From Choricystis sp. odSpoLacu1 (taxonomy: Eukaryota > Chlorophyta > Trebouxiophyceae), in contig OY253649.1 of assembly GCA_958009055.1 (NCBI GenBank), positions 620,001 to 684,000 on the forward strand: a DNA stretch of 64,000 bases, in the 5' to 3' direction. The notes beneath the pieces are model-generated. The model searched no databases and was not told the DNA's origin. It saw only the letters and a list, made by a program, of their open reading frames with translations. The first letter of the stretch is position 1, and each line of letters begins with the position of its first letter. Both the position numbers and the translations under genes were made by a program. Below are positions 22,920-34,660 of this stretch, piece by piece.

Positions 22920-25900
22920 CTACCCAAACCGCCTCCACCCCTTGGCCGCCACTTTGGCCGCCCACTTGGCTCCTCCACAGAATGATCGCGCCCCGTGGTG
23001 GGCCCGCCCCCGCCCCGCGGGCGGGGGCGGCGGCGCGCGGCGCGACGGCGCGCCGTTGCCGCCCACCTCTTCCCCCGCGTCGCCCTCGCCACCAGCCATC
23101 ACCGCCCGCACCGCTTCCTCGGCGGCCGTGACCACCGCCTCAAAGTCGACGTGCGCGTGCCTGCCCCACACGGGGGACGTGGCCCACGACGTCGCCGGGT
23201 GGGCGGGCGACGACACGCCGTGCAACACGCGCGCGGCGGCCAGGGCGCCCATGGGGGGGCCGCCCCGGGCGCGGGCTTCACCCAGCAGCCAACGCACATC
23301 GGTGGCGAGGGCGGGGTCGGTCGGGCGCAGCGGTAAAGAGGTGGTGGTGGCGGCGGTGGCGGAGGCCGACGCGTCTCCCGCCGCGCCGGGTGCTCCAAAA
23401 TAGCGTTCCACACCCGCCCGCACGGCTGCATCGGCCGCCTCCGCGTCAGCACCATCAGCGGCAGCCGCACTGAGCATCATGTACACCGCGTCCAGGCGTG
23501 CCACGCTGCCCCGCGCGATGGCCGCATGGCGGGAGGCGATTCGATCGGCCAGCGCGCGGCGCTCCGCGCCCGCGGGGGGCGGCCCCGTCACCGTGACGCA
23601 GGCTGACGGTGTGGGGTCCACCTCCAGCGCCACCTCGCCACAGGAGGCGAGGGACGCCAGCTCGCTCATCAGCGCGGCCGGTGCCACGCGCGCGCGCGCC
23701 GCGACCGCGTCGGTGCGCCCCCTGTACGCGCTGCCCCGGGTGCGGGCGCACACCTCCAGCACGGCCGTCACCACGGGCGATCCCGCCGCCAGCGTGGCGG
23801 GAGCCGTCTTGAAGAAGGCGACGGTGAACGCGTGCGCGGTGCGGGGGCCGAGGGAGAGGGCGCCGCCCTCATCTGCCTCCACGTACGCCAGCAGCGTCTC
23901 CACCGCCTCCCGCCTCGCGTCGGCGGCCAGGGCCAGCGGGTCCAGGGGCAGGACCCGGTGCACAGGGTCGGTGGCGGTGGCGGTGGGGGGGGGGCGGCGG
24001 CGGCGCGGCGGTCGCCGCGCCGCGCGCGCCCTTGGCGCCACCCACCACCCCAGAGTACACCGCGTCCAGCAGCCTGGCCACCCCGGGAGGGGCCGCCCCA
24101 TCGGATGCAGCCAGCGACCTCAGCCTGCGATAGTCGCCGTCATCCACAAAGGCGTGGCACAGGGCGGGTGGCGGGAGGGTGGCGCCGCCATCGCCGCCAC
24201 CGCCGCCGCCGCCGCTGCGCGCGCCGTCCCGCGCCGCGCGCCCCACCTGCTGCACATACTCCTCCACGCTGCGCGGCAGGCCAGCATGCACGACGGCATC
24301 GATGCCGGGTATGTCGACGCCCATGCCAAATGCGACGGTGGCGACGACGACGCGGACGCGGCCCGACGTGAGGTCTGCCACGGCAGCCGCGCGCGCTCCA
24401 TTCGGCAGCCCAGCATGGTACGCTGCCGCCCGCACGCGGGCGGCTTGCAGGGCGGCCGCCATGCCGTCGGCCGCCACTTGGAAGGGAACATACACAATGG
24501 CTCGGCGGGAGGCGGCGAGGCGCCCCCCCGGCGCAAACGCGGCGACGAGTGCGCGCCGCGACGCGACGCCGCCGACGCCGCCCGCCACGCGCGACGCAGA
24601 CAACCTCAGCCGCGACGGCAGGGTGCCATCCCGGATGATGCCGGTGGCGGGGTCGATGCCCAGGGAGGTGGCCACCGCGGCCGCGGTGGACGGGGTGGCG
24701 GTGGCGGTGAGGGCGAGGAGGGAGGTGTGTGGGGGGAGGAGGCGGGCGAGACGAAAGTACGCGGGCCTAAAGTTGTGCCCCCACTCGGCCGCACAGTGGG
24801 CTTCATCGATGCAGATCAGAGGGAGAGGGAGCAGAGGGTTGAGAGCGGCGGCCAGGGCGGGGGAGGAAAGGCGTTCGGGCGCGACAAAGAGGACGCGGAG
24901 TGACCCGGCGGCAAGTGCAGCCAGCGTCGCGCGTGTGGCGGCGGGCGCAGCATCAGACGCCAGCACGGCGGCCGGCAGGCACGGCGGCAGGTGGGCCAAC
25001 TGGTCGCGCGCCAGGGCGACGAGGGGGGTGACGACGAGCACGGTGCCGGGGCGGACGAGGGCGGGGGCAGCGTAGCAGAGCGATTTTCCCGCGCCGGTCG
25101 GCAGAATCGCGAGTGTGCGCGACCCGGGCGCCAGCACGCGGGCCACCACGTCGCGTTGACGCCCCCGCAACCCTGAGAAGCCAAAGGCGGACGCGATGAC
25201 GACTTCCACATCGTCTAGCGAGGCATCGGGGGGGAGGGGTGGAGGCGGCGGCGGCAGGGCCGGCGCGGGCTGAGGCGCGCGCGACGGCGGCGGCGCTGCA
25301 CTCCCGTCCGCCAGCAACCCCCCACACTCGGCCGCAAAGTGGCCCCCCGCCCCACACTTGAAGCAGCGCAGGGCGGCGCCACCACCTCCATCCGCCAGTT
25401 CGGCCCCCACCCCCGCGTGGGGGAGGGTGGGGGGGCGGCGCGCGAGGCGCGCGCGCGCGCGCGCGCGCCGCCGCCACGCCCGGCCGGCTGCTGCTTGCGC
25501 CCGATGTACCTCTGTTTGGCGGACGCGCCCCCCCCACCCCGCAGGTTGATGCGCACAAAGTTGTCTCGGGTGGCTGTGGCCTTGCCGCGGGTGGCGCGCG
25601 GCGGTTTAATGACGTGGCGAAAGTGGGCGACGGCAGCGGCGGTGGTGGTGGTGGTGGGCGGTGGCGGAGGCGCAGACGTCGACGGCGGCGCTGCAGCCAC
25701 CTCAGCGTCCGCCACCGCAGCCGCTGGCCGTTTGGCGGGGGCCGCCGACGTGGAGGCTTCTGCGCCAGCCTTGCGCTTGCGGTCGGCCGGGGCGGGGAGT
25801 GGCTGCTGCGGCTGCTGCGGCTGCGGCTGCGGTGGCGGGGGTCCCGCCCTGCGCGCACGCTGCGGCACCGCCACCGCGGCCGCCGTCACCGCGGCCAACA

Positions 25901-26501
25901 CGCGCAGCGGCGAGCGCGGCACCACGTCCAGGCCGGGCGGCGGTTTGAGGGGGGAACGGTCGCCGCCGCCGCCGTCGATGAAGGGCGGGCGGCCGACAAA
26001 CGACGGGCGGCGCGGCGCAGGTGCGGCGGACGGGCGCGGCCGAGCAGCCGCCGCCACCGGCCCCCGCTCCACACTCCTGGCCGTGTCAGGCACCACCGTT
26101 GTCGCCTCCACCAGCGGCTCAGCCCGCGGCGGCGGCTTCCGCCTCAGGAACGGGTTGTTGGTTGTGTCGGCGAGTGGCGGCGGCGGCGGCACGGCCGCAG
26201 CAGGGCGCGCCGCCCTCGCGCCCGCCTCGGGCGAGGGCGGCACGCCGCCAGCCGGCGGCTCCGACCGGGCGCCGTAGTCGACGAGGGCGCGGGCTGAAGA
26301 AGGGTCGGGGGCGCGCATCGTGTTGTGTAGAGGGGGAGCGGTTTCGAGCTGCGCTCTCCCCCCCGCTCCCTCTCCCTCCACCAGCACACACACACACAAC
26401 TCACCTATGTCAGCCGGCATGTCGGCCCGTGACGGGCGCCGCCCGTGCTCCTCCACAAACGTGCGCGCCCACGCGGCGAGCGCGTCGGCGGTGGCGGCCA
26501 T
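22920..26501 (-). CDS. RECQL4: RECQL4-type RecQ helicase with Sld2-like N-terminus (two frame breaks)
   Basis: Exon 1 (26405-26501) and exon 2 (22920-26293) encode about 1150 residues. The N-terminus (WARTFVEEHGRRPSRADMP, then ARALVDYG) matches the Sld2 homology of RECQL4, which acts in replication initiation. A Pro/Ala-rich linker ends in DNFVRINLRG, a block also seen in vertebrate RECQL4, followed by a CCHC zinc knuckle (about 25,328-25,371). The helicase core has Walker A PTGAGKS (about 25,071-25,103), DEAH (about 24,797-24,811) and the conserved QVGRAARDG segment. The C-terminal region is family-like but weakly conserved. Frame changes occur near 25,410-25,436 (C7 region) and at a ten-G run (23,985-23,994); they compensate and look like sequence errors. 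Homologues unwind 3'-5' and serve replication and repair. Confidence 0.85.
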
Positions 26502-26778
26502 TGGGAGGCGAGGGGTGGGCGGGGGGCGTGGGCGCCTTCCTCCTGCAAAGGCCACGGCGGGACGCGCGTGAAGCCTGTGCGCCGCGGGGGACGCAAACAC
26601 CCACGAAAGAAAGTCAAAGAGAGCTGTTGAGTCTGCAGTCGAAAAAAAACGAGGGCTTCAGTCTCGCAAATTTGCTTTCTCCTGCGCCACCCCGCCGCGG
26701 GCTCCGGCCCTCGCCACTCTCCCTCTCCGTCCCACACCTTTCCCCCCTACTCCACTGCGCGCGCTTGTCAGCGCGCGC

Positions 26779-28057
26779 ATGAGTGGCGTCGCGCCCCGGT
26801 CGCCGCCCCGCGCGACGTCAAGCCGCCGTGCGCACGCGCCGCCCCACCGCTCCCCGCAGCGCCAGTTGCCGCCCTCGCCCTCCCCCACATCCCACATGGC
26901 ATCTGGTGAGCCCGCCCCGGGGGCTCCCCCCGGCGCCACCTTTGCCACGGACGACATCCGCATCACCGCGCCCAACATCGACGCGGAGGGCCTGTCCCCC
27001 GACCTGAGGAAGGACTGCGTCCTGTTTTATTATCCGGTGAGTGAAAGAGGAAGAGAGAAAATAGCGAGAGTGGGGACGGTGGGCAGGCCAAGTGTGTGTG
27101 ATGTTGTTGTGCCCCCCCCCCCCCCCCACCCACTCAACACAGAAAACCGAGGCCCTGGCCCACAAGATCGCCGCCCGCTCCGGCGGCCGCGTCACCCTGG
27201 GCGACATCAAGTGGGCGTCATTCGCGGACGGCTTTCCGAATCTGTTTGTGAAGGACGCCACCGTCATTCGCAACCGCCACGTCGCGTTTTTGGCATCCTT
27301 CCAGTCCTACGCCTCCATCTTTGAACAACTGTCCATCATCTACCAACTGCCCCGCATGTTCGTGGGGTCATTCTCCCTGGTCCTGCCCTACTTTCCGACT
27401 GGCACGGCGGAACGGGTGGAGGCCGAGGGGGACGTTGCCACAGCGGTGACGCTGGCGCGCATTCTCTCCAACATCCCCCTCTCCCGGGGCGGCCCCACCA
27501 GCGTCGTCATCTTCGACATACACGCCCTCCAGGAACGCTTCTACTTTGGGGACACCGTGCTGCCGCTGTTTGAGAGTGGGATTCCGTTGCTGCGCGCGCG
27601 CCTCGCGTCGTTGCCCGACCGCGAGTCGGTCACGATTGCCTACCCCGACGAGGGGGCCTGGAAACGGTTTCACTACCAGTTTGGCGACTACCCGGAAGTC
27701 ATCTGCACGAAAGTGAGGGATGGCGACAAACGGATTGTGCGGTTGAAGGAAGGCGCGCCGAGGGGGCGGCACGTCGTGATTGTTGACGACCTTGTTCAAT
27801 CGGGCGGCACCCTGCTCGAGTGCGCCAAGCTGTTGAAACTGACGGGCGCGACCGAGGTGTCGGCCTACGTCACGCACGGCGTGTTTCCCAAGGGGTCGCA
27901 CACCCGGTTTTCGGCCGCGGTCGAGGGCGTCCCCCCCATGTTCAGATATTTTTGGATCACCGACTCGTGCCCCTCCACCGCGGCCGCGGTGGAGGGGGTG
28001 GCCCCGTTTGAGGTGTTGAGTCTGGCGGGGTTGATCAGCCAGACGCTGCAAATTTGA
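26779..28057 (+). CDS. Ribose-phosphate pyrophosphokinase, plant class II type
   Basis: Exon 1 (26779-27036) and exon 2 (27143-28057) give 390 residues. The core is nearly collinear with plant PRS3/PRS4: INWR-like [84 protein letters not shown] and the PRPP loop [13 protein letters not shown], then YFWITDSC and [10 protein letters not shown]. It makes PRPP from ribose-5-phosphate and ATP for nucleotide, His and Trp synthesis. Plant class II enzymes are phosphate-independent. The first 40 residues are Arg/Ser/Pro-rich and could be a targeting extension. A second in-frame ATG at 26,896 would give a cytosolic form, so the start is uncertain. Confidence 0.93.
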
Positions 28058-28449
28058 TGGGGGGAGGGGCGTGTTTTTTTTTGGGAGGGCGGAGCGAGAG
28101 CGTGTGTTTGTCTTTCATCTCTTTGTTTCTGTGACCGTTTTTCTCTTTCTCCATCACACCCACACGACCCGCCGCCGCGTGGCACACACACGCCGCCTGC
28201 CCTGTCCACTCTCACACACGCACATGAAGCGCCTGCACGGCCACGCACCGTCGACGCTGGCGTCCGAGCTGTGTGGCGGCATGTGGAAGGGGTGGTGAGA
28301 GAGGGAGCACAGTTCTTTGGACATTGCACAGTTTTTTTTGTGGATGCGGGGAAGGACGGGATTGAAAAGAATAGGGGGAGCACAGTGTTTTCTTGTTTTT
28401 TCGCGAGGGCCTCGTGCCCACGCCCCCCCTCCTCCTCCCCTCCTCCTCA
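28058..28449. other. Convergent intergenic region between PRPP synthetase and CDC6
   Basis: About 390 bases between facing stop codons, with T-rich stretches near 28,075 and 28,325-28,405. It presumably holds two 3' UTRs. No supported gene. Confidence 0.5.
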
Positions 28450-30963
28450 TCACTCCTCCAAGCACGCCGCCAGCAGCCTCGTCCCCGCCAGCGCCCCCCG
28501 CACCGCGTCCATGCCCACCCGCGGCACCGCCCGCCGCCCCGCCTCCGCCATGGACCGCCCCCCCACGCGCGGGCGCTCGGCGCCGCGCGTGATGTCGGCG
28601 AGGCCGGACGACTCCAGCGACGCCAGGGCGGCTGCCACGTCGGCCGAGGAGGCGGGGCGCACGCCCAGGCGGACACACAGCGCGGAGTGCGCCGCAAACA
28701 CGGCGTCAAAGGGGGCGCCGGGGGGGGGCGCCCGGCGCAGCGCTTGCGCGGCTTTGCGCGGGGGGGCGCAGGGGGGGCACGACACGTGCAGCGCGCGCTT
28801 GATGCCGAACGCGGGAGAGGGGGCTGAAGCGGCGGCGCCAGTGGTGGTCGCGGACGCGGCCGGCTTGACTGCCGCCCGGCGGGAGGCGCGGAGGAGAGCC
28901 ACAAGAGCAAACTGGGCGGCGGGCGGCGCGTCGGCGACTGCGCGCTCGGCCCAGGCATCGCCTGACGCCGCCCCCACGGCCGCGTCGGCGTGGTGCAGGC
29001 CGACCAGGGTGTTGGTGGTGGTGGTGGCGGGAGCAGGCGACGCGGGCGCGCGGCGCAGGGAGGCCGACGTCGGCGAGAGCGGCGCGCCGTCGCTCTCGCC
29101 GCGCGGCGCCGCCGCCACCGCGCTCGCGTCTTCAGCAGCCAGCTCCAGTGCCTTGACAGCTGCTTTGACAGCAGCCCGCGCGTCCCCGCCCCGCGCCGCC
29201 ACGCGGGTGGTCAGCAGGCGCAGGGCGCGCGGGTGGAAGGCGGCGCCCGGGAGGGGCGCGAGCCTGGTGGCCAACACGGCCGCCAGGGCGGCGGCGCCAT
29301 AGGCGTCGAAATGGATCGACGCCACCGGGTCCCGCCCCCCGTCCGCCGTGGCGGCCCGAGCCAGGCGCAGGCCGGCGTCTGCCGCGTTGGCGACCGCGAC
29401 GACGACCGCGTTGGCGGAGGGGGCGGCGGCCAGGGAGAGGAGGGCGCGCAGGGGGCAGGCCGGGCCGCCGGTGGCCAGGGCGTCGGCTTCATCCAGCACG
29501 ATGACGACGCCGCCGCCGGCGCGGGGGGCGGAGAGGGCGGCGGCCGCGCGGCGGGCGCGGTCGAGGGCGTCGTCGTGGGGTTCGGAGGCGGTGGCCGCGG
29601 CTGCAGAGCGCGGGCGGTCTGCAGCGTGGACGATCGGGCGAAGGGTGGCGGCACCACCACCACCCCCGCTCCACCCACGCGCCGCGTCCAGAGCGTCAGC
29701 CAGCCTCGACGCAGCATCCCCGGGGTACTGCAGCAGCATGCAGTTGAGCCACACAGACGCGACGGGGGGCGCGCGCGGCGGCGCGCCGTGCGGCGCGGCG
29801 CGCCACGCCGCGCCGGGAGCATCCAGCAGCGCTTTGACCGCCAGCGACTTGCCGGACCCAGAGCGGCCTGAGACCCAGGCCACGCCGCCACGACCAGAGG
29901 CCAGGGCGCGGGCGAGGGCGGTGTCCAGGGCGCGAGCTTCCGCCGCGCGGCCGACGGGGAGCGCGCCCCCCGCGCGGGGCGGGCGGGTCGCCCTGCAGGG
30001 CCACGCGCACGGCCGCCACTTTGAACGGATAGGCCGCGTCAAACCAGTCGGTGTTGGGGGGGAGGACGGGGGATGGGGCGGCCGCGAGGGGGGAGCGCGC
30101 GTGGGGGGAGGATGGAGGGGGGGGCGCGACGGCGGTCGACCGGCGGCGGGTGGCGTCGGTGCGGCCGCCCGCAACAGTCGGGCTGGCCGGCGTCGGAGCG
30201 TGGGGCGTGCGTTTGGTGGTGGTGGCGGCGGCAGCGGGGCGCGGCGTCGGCGCCACGGCGGGCGGCGGGGCGACGGCAGCAGCGCGGCGCGGCGCCGGCG
30301 CCTTGGCTGTCGGCCCAGATTTGCTCTTCTCCGCCGGCTTGGGCGGCTCGACAGACGCCGTGGTCGCCGAGCGGGAGCGTGACGCGCGCTCGGCGGGCGG
30401 CGGCGGCGCGGCGGCAGCGCGGCGCGGCGTCGGCGCCACGACGGTCTGCCGCGGCGCGGCGACCGCGCGGCGCAACGGCGGCGCTTTCGCAGGCGGCCCA
30501 GCTTTGGTCTGCGCCGCCGGCTTTTTGCGCGGCTTGGCAGCCGCCTTGTTGGCGGCCGACCGGGGGCGCGGCTCGCGCACGGGGGGCGGCGGGGCGGCGG
30601 CGACGGCTGTGGGGAGAGAAAAAGGGGGGGGGGGGGAACGTTGCCGTTGGTTTTTTTCGCATGAATCGACGAATTGACGCCCAGCCAGCGTGCCCGCGTC
30701 GCGGGCACCACCCCGCCGTGCCCACACGACCGTCACCACACACACATCACCCTGTACTCACCTTTGCCGGTGGCCGGCGCCGCGGCCGGGCCACGCTTGG
30801 TGACCCGGCGCCTCACGCGCGGCGGCGGCGCGACGGCCACAGCGGCGGCAGCCGCGCGCGTGGTGCGGCCACATGTGGCACCGCGACCAACACCACCCCC
30901 ACGCGCCGCCTTCTTGGACGGCGGGGCGGAGGGCTGCGTGGCGGCGCGTTTGCGGGTGGGCAT
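28450..30963 (-). CDS. CDC6: CDC6-type replication licensing AAA+ ATPase (one frame break)
   Basis: Exon 1 (30762-30963) and exon 2 (28450-30606) encode about 785 residues. The first 280 are basic, with many S/T-P and R-A-A-P repeats typical of a disordered CDK-regulated N-terminus. The AAA+ core begins with GRAAEARALD and has Walker A GRSGSGKS (about 29,838-29,870), Walker B VIVLDEADAL (about 29,486-29,515) and a sensor 1 VVVAVANAAD strand. The C-terminus is a helical lid plus winged-helix region. CDC6 loads MCM helicase with ORC and Cdt1. The frame changes between about 29,960 and 30,000, near a C6/G-rich tract. ORC1 is the main alternative, but no BAH domain is present. An upstream in-frame ATG near 30,993 is possible. 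Confidence 0.7.
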
Positions 30964-31193
30964 CAGCAATTGGGAGAGCGTAGAGAAAAACATGGCCTTT
31001 GGAGGCGTGCGCGCCTGCGCGTGCCTGGTGGGGGTGCGATGCGAGAACGGGTGGTGTGCCGTGTCCACAGCCGAGAGGCGCGGGGAGGGGAACGCCGGCG
31101 CGAGAAGAAAGAGAAATCAAAAGTGTTGAAAGTCGGCCCGCTCGATTTTTCTATTCAGTCGGTTCAGTCTCTGCCCCACTTTCAGCGCCCCCA

Positions 31194-32315
31194 ATGCCTC
31201 TCCCCCCAGCCTCCGCCGCCGTCGCGCGCGCCTTGTTCCGGCTGGCCCGCGCCGCCGACGCGGTAGCACTGCCCCTGCCCGCCGACTTGCGCGTGTGCGG
31301 TCGCGCGGTGGCGGCGCGCTCCACCCTGCGGCGGGAGTTGGAGGCGGGGGACGTGGACGGTGAGTTGGAGTGGATGCATGGATGCAGTGCTAGTGGTTCA
31401 ACGCAAACAACGGTGGCTGATCGCTTTTCCTAACCCTTTTTTTCAGCCGCGTTTGCCACGCTGCGCCGCGCCGACGCGCAGCTCGCCTTCCTGGCGGCCA
31501 CGCCGCCCGCCGCGCGGACCGACCTGGCGGTGTGGCACGGGTTGCTGGCGGTGGGGGAGGGCGCCACTGGTGGCCGCACACCACACGCGCACGCGTTTGC
31601 CGCGGGGGCGCGCGCGCTGCAGCACGTGTGCCGCCCCCCTCCCCGCCCGCCGTGGGCGCAGGATGATGAGGATGGGGATTCTCAAGACAACCAGTCTGAT
31701 GATGAAGTTGTGGCAGACGCTGCGGCCGCCGTGGCAGCAGCAGCAGGGGTGCGCGGTGACGCACACGCGGCTCTCTCCCCCACCGACGCCACCACCCTCG
31801 CCTCCGCCTTTGCGTCCGTCGTCAAGCCGCGCGCCCTGCCCTTTGAATGGTTGTACGAGGGGCTGTCCCCCCTCAACCCCGCCTCCGTGGCGCGGCGACG
31901 GCGGGCGTCCCCGTTTGGGGTGGCGGCGCTGGCGGCGGCGGCCGCGGCTGCAGCGGGAGTCGACGTCGTTCCCTTCGCCCTGCCCCCGCCACCCGGGGCA
32001 GGGACACCTCCACCCGCTCTGGCCGCCCGCCTGGCGGCGCGCGCCCCCGCCACCGCCCCCGACACGGACGGTGGCTGGCTGCTCTTGCCGCCCGGCGGAG
32101 GGTGGGCCTGGAACCCGGCCGCCGGCACGATCACTCCCCACCCCGACCCCCCACCCGTCTCCGCGGGCGCAAGATCCGCGTGGGCGGGGGGCGTGGCCGC
32201 AGCCCTCGTGTGCCACACGCGGCGCGGGGACGCGGATGCTGTGGCCGACGTGCTGCCGCAGCTGATGGCGTTGGACGCGACTGCTGATGCGTGGCGCGAT
32301 GTGGGGGTTGTTTAA
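31194..32315 (+). CDS. LYR-motif/SDHAF3-like protein with a long unknown C-terminus
   Basis: Exon 1 (31194-31359) and exon 2 (31447-32315) give 344 residues. The first 85 residues (ALFRLARAAD, then LPADLRVCGRAVAARSTLRRE, then a closing helix) resemble small LYR-family assembly factors, most like SDHAF3/ACN9, which mature iron-sulphur or respiratory-complex subunits in mitochondria. This rests on pattern only, and the LYR tripeptide itself reads LFR. The rest is an acidic linker (about 120-140) and a region containing ALPFEWLYEGLSPLNPASVARRRR, which I do not recognise. No membrane helix is obvious. Either a LYR fold with a lineage-specific extension or an unrelated helical protein is possible. 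Confidence 0.4.
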
Positions 32316-32545
32316 GAGACAGCGATAGAGGGGTAGACTGTGTGTGGGTGCAGACAGGGGGGTCGATCAGGGCGACGTTGTTGACGTCGGTTTGTTGGTG
32401 AAAGTAGACCCATTGTTTTTTCTTGTTTTTCAATCTCCCGCACTGGCGTGTGCGCCACACACGCTGTGCACACCACATCCTCACACTAATCACCCCCTTC
32501 CTCTGCATGCGCACAGCCTGCGCCGCGGCCCTGCGAGCGTGTACA

Positions 32546-34463
32546 ATGGCCGTGCCGCTCCGCATCGGCGCGCCCCATCGCGCGGCGCTGCCCACGTGGG
32601 CGCCGCCTCCTTGCGCCCGGCGCTATCTCGCAACGTCGCGGGTGGTGTGCGCCAGCGCAGGTGCGGGAGTGGTGGAGGGAGGGATGATGTGGTGGGGCCG
32701 CGGAATCGAGGTGTCTCTGCCTTTCCCGCTTCACCGGCGTTTCGACCCTCCCACTCCTCTCCTCTCAGTCAAAAAAGAGCGCGTCATCTACGAGTGCTCC
32801 GCCTGCGGCGCCTCCACACCCCAGTGGAAGGGGCGCTGCCCCGACTGCGGGGAGTGGGGCTCCCTGGCCGCAGCCGTCGTGGCGCCCGAGACGAGTGCCA
32901 CTGGCGGCGGCGGCGCGGCGCGCGCGCGCGGCCGCGGCCGCCGCGCGCGCCCTCCCCGGCGCCGCCCCCCTGCCCCGCCGCACCACGGCCTGGGTGGCGG
33001 ACGGCTCCGCCGCGCCCGCCTCCCTGGCCGACCTGGCCGCCTCCCGGCGGGCGGGGGGGCCCGCGTGGCGGTTGGCGCTGGCGGGCGAAACAGGGGCCGA
33101 AGTCGCGCGCGTCCTCGGCGGCGGCGTCGTCCCCGGGTCCCTCATCCTGCTGGGGGGCGACCCCGGCGTTGGCAAGAGCACGCTGGCGCTCCAGGTGGCG
33201 GCGCTGTTGAGTGGCCACGCGCCCGTGGATGGGGGGGAGGGCGGCGGCACACGTCCCTCTACCGCGCATGCCGCGCCTCCTCCTCCCACCCCCCCCACCC
33301 CCGCCACCGGCACCGTCCTCTACGTCTCCGCCGAAGAGTCGGCCGACCAGGTCGCCTCCCGCGCGAAACGCCTGGGCCTGGGCGGCGCGACGCGCGTGCT
33401 GCTCACGTCGCTGACTCGCGTCGAAGACATTCTCGCCGCCGTCGCCACCCTGCGCCCGTCCGCCCTGGTCGTCGACTCCATTCAGACTGTCTACCTGGAC
33501 GGCGCCGCCGGGTCGGCGGGGTCGGTGGGGCAGGTGAGGGAGTGCGCGACCGCGTTTGTGCGGGCAGCCAAAGTTGGCGGCGTTCCCACCCTCTTAGTCG
33601 GCCACGTCACCAAGTCGGGCGACGTCGCCGGCCCGAAAGTGTTGGAGCACGTGGTGGATGCGGTGCTGTACCTGGAGGGCGACCGTGGGGGGGGAGAGTT
33701 GAGGGTGTTGAGGGCGGTTAAAAATCGTTTCGGTGCGACCGACGAGATCGGCGTCTTCCGCATGGCCGACACAGGCCTCGCCGCCGTGCCCGACCCATCG
33801 GCCGCCCTGCTGGCGGAGCGGGATGCTGCGCCTAACGTCGCGGCGGGCGTCACGGTCGCGGTCGAAGGCTCGCGCCCCCTGTTGGTCGAGGTGCAAGCGT
33901 TAGTGGCACCTTCCTCCGCGGCAGCCGCGGGCGCTGGCCCCCCCCTCCGCTCCCCGGGCGGCGTGCGCCGCGACCGCCTCGCCCTCATCCTGGCCGTCCT
34001 GGCCAAGCACGCTCGCCTGAGGCTGGGGCGGGCGGACGTCCACTGCAACGTGGTGGGCGGCGTGGACGCGCGCGAACCCGCGGCCGACCTGGCCATCGCG
34101 ACCGCCCTGGCTGCGTCCGCGCTCGACGCGTCTGCCTGCCGGGACGCCATCGCCATTGGGGAGGTGGGGCTGGGCGGGGAGCTGCGGTCGGTGCCGCGGG
34201 CGGGGGCGCGGCTCGCAGAGGCTGCCAAGCTGGGTTTCAAACGGGCCATTGTCCCCGCCTCCCAGGAGCTGCCGCCCAGGCTCAAGTTGAACGGCATGCG
34301 CGTCATCAAGTGCCGCACCTTGGCGGAAGCGTTGCCTCTGTTGGTGGACGTGGGGGCGTCCAAGAGCAGGCGCAAGGGGAGGAAAGTGGAGGCGGAGAGC
34401 GATGATTTTGATGTGAGCGATGGCGACGGTGGTGGTGGGGACGAGGAAAGGCGTTATGTGTGA
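32546..34463 (+). CDS. RadA/Sms recombination protein, organelle-targeted (one frame break)
   Basis: Exon 1 (32546-32660) encodes a 38-residue Arg/Ala/Pro-rich leader without acidic residues, fitting a plastid or mitochondrial transit peptide. Exon 2 (32769-34463) starts with the RadA zinc finger (YECSACGASTPQWKGRCPDCGEWGSL). The core has Walker A GGDPGVGKSTL, VSAEES, a Walker B-like ALVVDSIQTVY and the diagnostic KNRFGATDEIG motif. A Lon-like C-terminal domain follows (DLAIATALAAS, IGEVGLGGELRSV). Bacterial RadA helps branch migration in recombination, and plant homologues act in organelle DNA repair. The frame shifts inside a GGC/GC tract at about 32,898-32,945. Length is about 600 residues in all. 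Confidence 0.9.
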
Positions 34464-34660
34464 TTAAGGAAAGGTTGCACTGCTTTTGTTTCGAGGGCGG
34501 TGCTGTTTTTTGGTCGACGGAAGAGAGGGTCAGAAAAAGGTCGACCGCATTGTCGACACAAATTCAACTTTCTCTTCGACGCGGGGGGCGCCGCCCCCCC
34601 GCCAACACCAAGACCACTGTATCACCACCACGCTCGACCCCTCACTCCACAATACACGCA

